DNA of 28,606 bases from positions 1 to 28,606 of the forward strand of contig DASXSF010000095.1 of assembly GCA_036506155.1 (NCBI GenBank), given 5' to 3'. Positions 24,018-28,606 of this stretch are shown one piece after another. The position numbers and the translations under genes were made by a program. Positions within the stretch are counted from its first letter, which is position 1, and each line of letters begins with the position of its first letter. The notes beneath the pieces are model-generated. The model worked only from the letters and a program-made list of their open reading frames with translations, did no database searches and was not told the origin of the DNA. Source of the DNA: DASXRA01 sp036506155 (GTDB lineage Bacteria; Actinomycetota; Actinomycetes; Mycobacteriales; Jatrophihabitantaceae).

Positions 24018-24434
24018 CTAGGTCCTCAGGACCAGCCAGGCCAGGACTACGGAAACCACCGCCCAAGCGAGGTAGTTCGTACCTGCGACGAACGACGAGG
24101 GCACCCGGCTGCCCCGCGTGCGGACCACGATGGCCTTGGGAGCGAGGTTGAACCAGGTGACCGCGTGCAGCACGACGAACAGGAGCGTGATGATGTTGAC
24201 CGCAATCACCCATGGGTTGGCCGCCCAGTCGAGGAAGCGCTCGTAGTCACGCTTGCCCGTGCCAACGGCGTGAATCAGCAGGAGCAGGAAGATCACGAAC
24301 CATGCGACGAACACACAGCTCAGCTCCCGCAGGGCGAAGAGGAGGTAGGAGGGGCGGTGCACCCACCACAGCGTGCCCATGCGCTTGCGGTACCACCGCG
24401 GGTGGAATTCCGTGTAGACCGGCGGCCCGCTCAC
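24018..24434 (-). CDS. frdC: Fumarate reductase membrane anchor subunit C
   Basis: The 138-residue protein begins VSGPPVYTEFHPRWYRKRM and has the FrdC-specific WWVHRPSYLLFALRELSCVF run followed by three membrane helices. In this four-subunit type the anchors carry no haem. GTG 24434 overlaps the frdB stop as GTGA, giving coupled translation; a longer frame upstream is a shadow over frdB. Confidence 0.9.
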   Translation of the reverse strand: MSGPPVYTEFHPRWYRKRMGTLWWVHRPSYLLFALRELSCVFVAWFVIFLLLLIHAVGTGKRDYERFLDWAANPWVIAVNIITLLFVVLHAVTWFNLAPKAIVVRTRGSRVPSSFVAGTNYLAWAVVSVVLAWLVLRT

Positions 24435-25174
24435 CGGGAACCCCGCGGCAGGAGGAATGCCTTGATCGACTGCATGGCTGCGGTGAGCTTGTACCGCTGA
24501 ATGGCACCCGCGGGATCCACGCCTTTGGGGCAGGCACGGGTGCATTCGCCGACGAAGGTGCAGCCCCAGACGCCGTCGGGGTGCGTGAGCAGATCGAGCC
24601 GATCTGCGGCCCCCTGGTCGCGTGAGTCGAGGTTGTAGCGCTGAGCCAAGGCGATCACGGCGGGACCGATGAAGTGAGGGTCGAGCCCGTACACCGGGCA
24701 AGCGGAATAGCAGAGCATGCAGTTGATGCACATGCTGTATTGCTTGTACGCGTCCTGCTCCTCAGGTGTCTGCAGGTACTCGCCCTCGCTCGTCGGCTTC
24801 TCGGTGTCCCGCACGATCCACGGCAGGACCTTCGGCAGCTTGCGGAGGAAGTCGCCGATCTCGACTACGAGGTCGCGGATCACGGGGAAGTTGCTCAACG
24901 GCTCGACTCGGACCGGCCCCGGTTCGTAGTCGGTGAGAAACGCGGCGCAGGTGAGCTTCGGTTCGCCGTTGACCGTCATGCCGCAACTGCCGCAGATACC
25001 CATCCGGCACGACCACCGATAGGACAGCGTGCCGTCCTGGTGGTCCTTGATGTGGTTGAGGCCGTCCAGCACCGCCCAGTCTGGCCGCAGCGGCACCTCG
25101 TACTCCTGCACGGTCGGCCTCGTCTCCTGCTCTGGCCGGTACCGGCTGACCTGCATGGTGATCGTGTCGGTCAT
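24431..25174 (-). CDS. frdB: Fumarate reductase iron-sulfur subunit
   Basis: The 247-residue subunit relays electrons between quinone and FrdA. The [2Fe-2S] ligands are C56, C61, C64 and C76 (SCRMGICGSCGM to LTC). The C-terminal domain carries C149, C152, C155 and C159 (CINCMLCYSACPVYG) and the later WGCTFVGECTRACPKG set, matching [4Fe-4S] and [3Fe-4S] clusters. The ATG lies six bases after the frdA stop; the sequence GGGAGGTAG holds both that stop and the frdB ribosome binding site. Confidence 0.93.
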   Translation of the reverse strand: MTDTITMQVSRYRPEQETRPTVQEYEVPLRPDWAVLDGLNHIKDHQDGTLSYRWSCRMGICGSCGMTVNGEPKLTCAAFLTDYEPGPVRVEPLSNFPVIRDLVVEIGDFLRKLPKVLPWIVRDTEKPTSEGEYLQTPEEQDAYKQYSMCINCMLCYSACPVYGLDPHFIGPAVIALAQRYNLDSRDQGAADRLDLLTHPDGVWGCTFVGECTRACPKGVDPAGAIQRYKLTAAMQSIKAFLLPRGSR

Positions 25175-25180
25175 GGGCAG

Positions 25181-26920
25181 CTACCTCCCGTACACCCTTT
25201 TCCCGGGCGGCCAGCGGGTGATCGTGACCGGCGCGTACGCGACCCTGCACGAACCGTCGGGCTGCCGATAGACAAGCGAGTGTGCGAGGAACCGGTCGTC
25301 GTCGCGGACCGGGAAGTCGGTGCGCTGATGCGCGCCGCGGGATTCCTCGCGACGCAGGGCACACACGATGATCGCTTCGGCGACGTCGAGCATGTTGGAC
25401 AGTTCGAGGGCGGCGATCAGTTCGGTGTTGAACGTATGGCTGCGATCGTCGAGCGTGGCGGACCGGGCCCGCTGCTGCAGTTCGCGCAGCGCCTCGGCCC
25501 CCTTGGCGAGGGCATCGCCGTCGCGGTAAATGCCGGCGCTGGCCTCCATCACCTGCTGCATCTCTGCTCTGATCACCGCGATCCGGTCAGGACCGGCTGG
25601 CCGGCTGAGGAGATCACGTTCCAGGCGGCGCTGCTCGTCGCTTGCCTGCGCCAGGACGGCCGAGCCGGGTGCCGCTGCGGCCGCGGCGTACTCGGCTGCC
25701 GCTCGTCCGGCACGCGCGCCGAAGACGAGGCACTCCGGCAACGAGTTTGAGCCCAGCCGATTTGCGCCGTTGATGCTGACGCAGGCCGCCTCGCCGGCCG
25801 CGTACAACCCGTGGATCGGCGTTGCCCCGTGCATGTCGGTGTGGACCCCGCCCATCATGTAATGAACGACCGGGCGAACCGGCACGAGCTCGGTCACCGG
25901 GTCGATGTTCTGGTAGTTCAGGCACAGCTCCCGCACAAACGGCAGCTTAGTGTCGATGACGCGTGCCCCGAGATGCCGAAGGTCGAGGTGAACCACTTGG
26001 CCATAGGGCGTGTCGATCGTACGGCCCTTCTCCATCTCGTGAACAAACGCCTGCGAGAGCCGATCACGTGGCCCGAGCTCCATACTGCGCAGTACGGGCG
26101 TGGGCTCGGGCTGGCCCAGGTCGTAGTCCTGGAGGTAGCGGTAGCCATCCTTGTTGATCAGCCAGCCGCCCTCGGACCGGGCCGCCTCGGTGATCAAGAT
26201 GCCGGTGAACGGCAAGCCGGTGGGGTGGTACTGCACGAACTCCATGTCCTTCAGGGGCGCGCCCGCGCGGTAGGCCAGGGCCATGCCGTCACCGGTCTTG
26301 ATGTTCGCGTTCGTGGTGAAGGGAAATACCCGCCCGCAGCCCCCGGTGCACAGAACGACCGCCCGGGCAGCGATGATTTCAACCCGGCCGGACATCAACT
26401 CCAGGGCGACGACACCCTGCACCCGTCCGTCCTCGACGAGCAGCCTCGTCACGAACCACTCGTCGTAGCGGGCGACTTCCGGGTACTTCAGCGTCGTCTG
26501 GAACAGCGTGTGCAGCAGATGGAAGCCGGTCTTGTCCGCGGCGAACCAGGTGCGCATCCTCTTCATGCCGCCGAACGACCGGACGGCGATGTGCCCGTCG
26601 GGTTCGCGGCTCCACGGGCAACCCCAGTGCTCGAGTCGCAGCAGTTCGTCCGGAGCCTCCGCCACGAAAGCCTCGACCGCGTCCTGGTCGCCCAGCCAGT
26701 CGCTGCCGGAGATCGTGTCGTAGATGTGCTCGTCGAGCGTGTCGTCCGGGCCGATGACGCCGGCCGCGCCTCCCTCTGCGGAAACCGTGTGGCTGCGCAT
26801 GGGGTACACCTTGGAGAAGATCGCGACGCTCAGGCCCGGCGCGGCCTCGGCGATCGCGATCGCCGCCCGCAGGCCGGCCGCACCCCCGCCGACGAGCACC
26901 ACATCATGAGTGACAACCAC
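25181..26920 (-). CDS. frdA: Fumarate reductase flavoprotein subunit
   Basis: The 579-residue catalytic subunit interconverts fumarate and succinate. It shows the FAD motif VVLVGGGAAGLRAAIAIAE, the covalent-FAD motif RSHTVSAEGG with H44 at the same position as in E. coli FrdA, then VQYHPTGLPFTGILITE and the closing ANRLGSNSLPECLVFG. With the two separate anchors downstream this is the QFR form rather than a cytochrome-b type SDH. Direction in the cell is not readable from sequence; menaquinone-linked fumarate reduction is usual for this type. GTG 26920 is the first possible start before the FAD strand. Confidence 0.94.
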   Translation of the reverse strand: MVVTHDVVLVGGGAAGLRAAIAIAEAAPGLSVAIFSKVYPMRSHTVSAEGGAAGVIGPDDTLDEHIYDTISGSDWLGDQDAVEAFVAEAPDELLRLEHWGCPWSREPDGHIAVRSFGGMKRMRTWFAADKTGFHLLHTLFQTTLKYPEVARYDEWFVTRLLVEDGRVQGVVALELMSGRVEIIAARAVVLCTGGCGRVFPFTTNANIKTGDGMALAYRAGAPLKDMEFVQYHPTGLPFTGILITEAARSEGGWLINKDGYRYLQDYDLGQPEPTPVLRSMELGPRDRLSQAFVHEMEKGRTIDTPYGQVVHLDLRHLGARVIDTKLPFVRELCLNYQNIDPVTELVPVRPVVHYMMGGVHTDMHGATPIHGLYAAGEAACVSINGANRLGSNSLPECLVFGARAGRAAAEYAAAAAAPGSAVLAQASDEQRRLERDLLSRPAGPDRIAVIRAEMQQVMEASAGIYRDGDALAKGAEALRELQQRARSATLDDRSHTFNTELIAALELSNMLDVAEAIIVCALRREESRGAHQRTDFPVRDDDRFLAHSLVYRQPDGSCRVAYAPVTITRWPPGKRVYGR

Positions 26921-26962
26921 AGCAACCCTGTCGCCGCACCCGCTCGGTAGCCTCAGTCGCGA

Positions 26963-27187
26963 TCACTCGCCCATGTGCCTCTCGTCCGTGACCACCGTGC
27001 CTTTGTGGTGAACGATCCGGCGGTGAACGCTGCCGTCGTGGAACTCGTCGAGCTGGCTGCGGCACCCGCACGAGTAGTACACGTGATCGAGCAGTAAACC
27101 GTCGTCATCGCGTTCTCGGTAGTGCTCCCCGCTCACGGTCCGCCCACAGGGGGCCACTTCGCTCTCGAATTGTGTCTTGGTGGCCAT
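26963..27187 (-). CDS. Small Cys-containing conserved hypothetical protein
   Basis: The 74-residue protein has a single Cys early (APCGRTVSG) and a CGC pair later (VYYSCGCRSQLDEFHDGSVH), with many His/Asp residues, so a small metal site is plausible. I do not recognise a function. ATG at 27187 is preferred over the GTG one codon earlier; AAGGA lies upstream. It is 42 bp before frdA on the same strand and may be the first gene of that transcript. Confidence 0.6.
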   Translation of the reverse strand: MATKTQFESEVAPCGRTVSGEHYRERDDDGLLLDHVYYSCGCRSQLDEFHDGSVHRRIVHHKGTVVTDERHMGE

Positions 27188-28507
27188 CACCGCCCACCGT
27201 CCTTCTTACGGGGACAACGTTCACCCGTGCGGCCAGCGCGGCTGCAGCACCGGCCGTCCGCTCGCGCGGTTAACAGCATCCCCCCGATCTCGCAACAGCG
27301 AAAGCTCCGGTCGACCATCGGGCCACTCCCGGACAGGCCGAGCGCAACCATAGGATGACCGCCACGCAGCAAGTCTCCCCAGCTGGCCGGCCCGCCTCAG
27401 TTAACGATGCGACAGGCTAGGAGGCTTCGCCGCGTGATCCGCCACGCAACTTCGCACCCGCCCCCGGAGGCCTAAGCGTGCTAGTCGCACGCGCTAGGCA
27501 GGCGGCCAGCCGAGCATGCGGGCACCTAGGGCGGCGGTGTGTGTCAACGGCACGCCCGATCAGCCGACTGTCACCTGGTAGACCACAGATCCGCCGCCCG
27601 CACGATTGCGTCCGACAACTGCACCGGAGAAGCAGCTGCTCGACAAGACCTGGAATTCTGCGCCGGCTGATCTTTGCGCGCATCGCCAACCGGGTTGTCG
27701 CCGATCACTAAGCCGCGGTCAGCGCCCAGATCGACGCCGTCTCACGTTGAGCGGATTCCAGCGCGAACGTCCGCGACAGCTTGCCAGTCAATCAGAACGC
27801 GCTCCACATGCTCGTGCGACTTGGCTACGACGGCCTCGCACAACTCGCCCGCGAACGCGTTCAGGTGATCATCTGGAAGGGAGCCGGCCCAGGGGAAGGC
27901 TGCCGGCAGGACCGCGGGGAGCGCATCGGCAGCCTTCTCGTTGGTCAGCAGCACGGCGAGGAGCTCTGACATCGCCAGGGTGGATTCGGGGACGATCGCG
28001 GCTGCGTGCTGGTCAGGTCAACGGCGACACGCTCCTTGCACCACGACATGACGATGTAGGCAGGCCGTCGAGCGATGAGGTGGCGAGGAACTCCGGCCCC
28101 AGGTGCCGTGGTGGCGAGCCGCACCGCCCACTTCCCGGGCGGCGGGCACGCGCTGGCGCAGCAGGCCCCCGACGACGACCTACCCGTCGGTCCGCACCCG
28201 CCACATCGTGGCGTCGAAGCAGTGCGCCCGGCTCACGTCGAGCACCTGCGGCAACCCGGCGCGCCGGATAATCGCATCGGCGTCGGAGCACCCGCCAGCC
28301 ACGGCCGGCCAGCCCGACGCGAAATTCGCTCGATCCTGGCAGTCGCAGGTGTGCTCTCGTCACAGGTCTGCAATCGGGCTGTGCGACCCGCTGGCTGGGT
28401 GGCCTCAATTTTGGCCCGCGAACTCCTGCGCACTAGGTCCATCGGTGCCCAATTCGGCGCCAGCGACGCACCACGATATTGCCCCGATGCTACGTGTTCC
28501 CGAGGAT
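27188..28507. other. 1.3-kb region without a recognised intact gene
   Basis: Open frames here are short, overlap on all frames and mostly show Arg/Pro/Ala-rich shadow composition. Two minus-strand pieces look more protein-like: the 76-residue frame listed separately, and an open stretch at 28359-28180 containing DADAIIRRAGLPQVLDVSRA, which lacks a good start. This suggests remnants of displaced genes next to the group II intron. No tRNA or terminator was found. Confidence 0.5.
27742..27972 (-). CDS. Small hypothetical protein, possibly a gene remnant
   Basis: The 76-residue frame starts MSELLAVLLTNEKAADALPA and continues with an amphipathic helix pattern (LPDDHLNAFAGELCEAVVAK, then HVERVLIDWQAVADVRA). 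Its composition is more protein-like than competing frames. The helical region faintly recalls small actinobacterial proteins found beside antitoxin genes, but no partner is present. No clear ribosome binding site was seen. Confidence 0.35.
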   Translation of the reverse strand: MSELLAVLLTNEKAADALPAVLPAAFPWAGSLPDDHLNAFAGELCEAVVAKSHEHVERVLIDWQAVADVRAGIRST

Positions 28508-28606
28508 GGTTGGGTCGGGGACTGGCGCGGTGACGCGGCCGCGTTCCGTTTCCAGCCCCCGCCCGTCGAACCGTGCATGCGGTTCTCCCGCACACGGCTC
28601 ACCGAC
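28508..28606 (-). mobile_element. 3' end of a group II intron (domains V and VI), cut by the window edge
   Basis: On the minus strand 28600-28568 forms a 33-base hairpin with the group II domain V layout: GAGCCGTG pairs with CACGGTTC, the AGC triad is near the 5' end, a two-base bulge follows, then GCGG/CCGC closing a GAGA-type loop. Next, 28561-28552 (CGGGGGCTGG) pairs with 28525-28516 (CCAGTCCCCG) as domain VI. An unpaired A at 28515 interrupts the stem before GGG/CCC and fits the branch-point A. The 3' splice site should be 6-8 bases later, near 28508. The reverse transcriptase would lie right of the window. A short frame over this hairpin is not a real gene. Confidence 0.8.

Noticed and set aside
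27606..28271. A 221-codon plus-strand frame in the right-hand gap
   Set aside because: It is Arg/Pro/Ala-rich with no motif, no ribosome binding site and no likeness to any family I know.
28405..28602. A 65-codon minus-strand frame at the right edge
   Set aside because: It is a translation of the group II intron domain V/VI hairpins and not a protein gene.
1..28606. tRNA, rRNA, CRISPR array or complete insertion sequence
   Set aside because: I looked for T-loop motifs, regularly spaced repeats and transposase motifs on both strands and found none that hold up.

Overview
The window is about 28.6 kb of very GC-rich DNA. Codon usage, frequent GTG starts, start/stop overlaps (ATGA, GTGA) and gene families (CGNR regulator, EHN-type epoxide hydrolase, MmyB-like regulator, four-subunit fumarate reductase, MenJ-like reductase) point to a high-GC actinobacterium. 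No genus can be assigned from sequence alone. No rRNA, tRNA or CRISPR array was seen.

Layout, left to right: an XRE/MmyB-type regulator; a fused E1 alpha/beta 2-oxoacid dehydrogenase; a secreted TIGR03118-type protein on the opposite strand; a tightly overlapping operon of lutA-lutB-lutC plus a fumarylacetoacetate-hydrolase-family enzyme and a fuconolactonase-like amidohydrolase; a VOC protein; a subtilisin-like protease broken by several lesions; a geranylgeranyl-reductase-family flavoprotein divergent from a UbiE/MenG-like methyltransferase and a UbiA-like membrane protein; a comEA remnant coupled to an unusual comEC; a frameshifted glutamate decarboxylase; a cysteine dioxygenase-rhodanese pair preceded by a Cys-ending leader peptide; a CGNR regulator divergent from an epoxide hydrolase; ftsH; a PhnB-like VOC protein; frdABCD with a small Cys-containing protein upstream; about 1.3 kb of degraded or unassigned DNA; and the 3' end of a group II intron cut by the window edge.

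How the genes may fit together: LutABC oxidises L-lactate to pyruvate. The FAH-family hydrolase and lactonase-like enzyme in the same operon fit the non-phosphorylative L-fucose/L-rhamnose route, whose last step releases pyruvate and L-lactate. The MenJ/MenG/UbiA-like cluster would tailor an isoprenoid quinone, and FrdABCD would exchange electrons with the menaquinone pool. These links are inference from family and context.

Most interesting: (1) ComEC lacks the usual C-terminal metallo-beta-lactamase domain and carries instead a Cys-containing HNH-like nuclease domain, while its partner ComEA is reduced to a membrane anchor that still overlaps comEC by GTGA; (2) an 18-residue leader peptide ending Ala-Arg-Cys-Arg sits upstream of cysteine dioxygenase with hairpins between; (3) the lactate/deoxysugar operon; (4) the group II intron domain V/VI at the right edge. 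Several genes are decayed (S8 protease, glutamate decarboxylase, comEA, possibly the second VOC gene), so the region has a high local density of broken genes.
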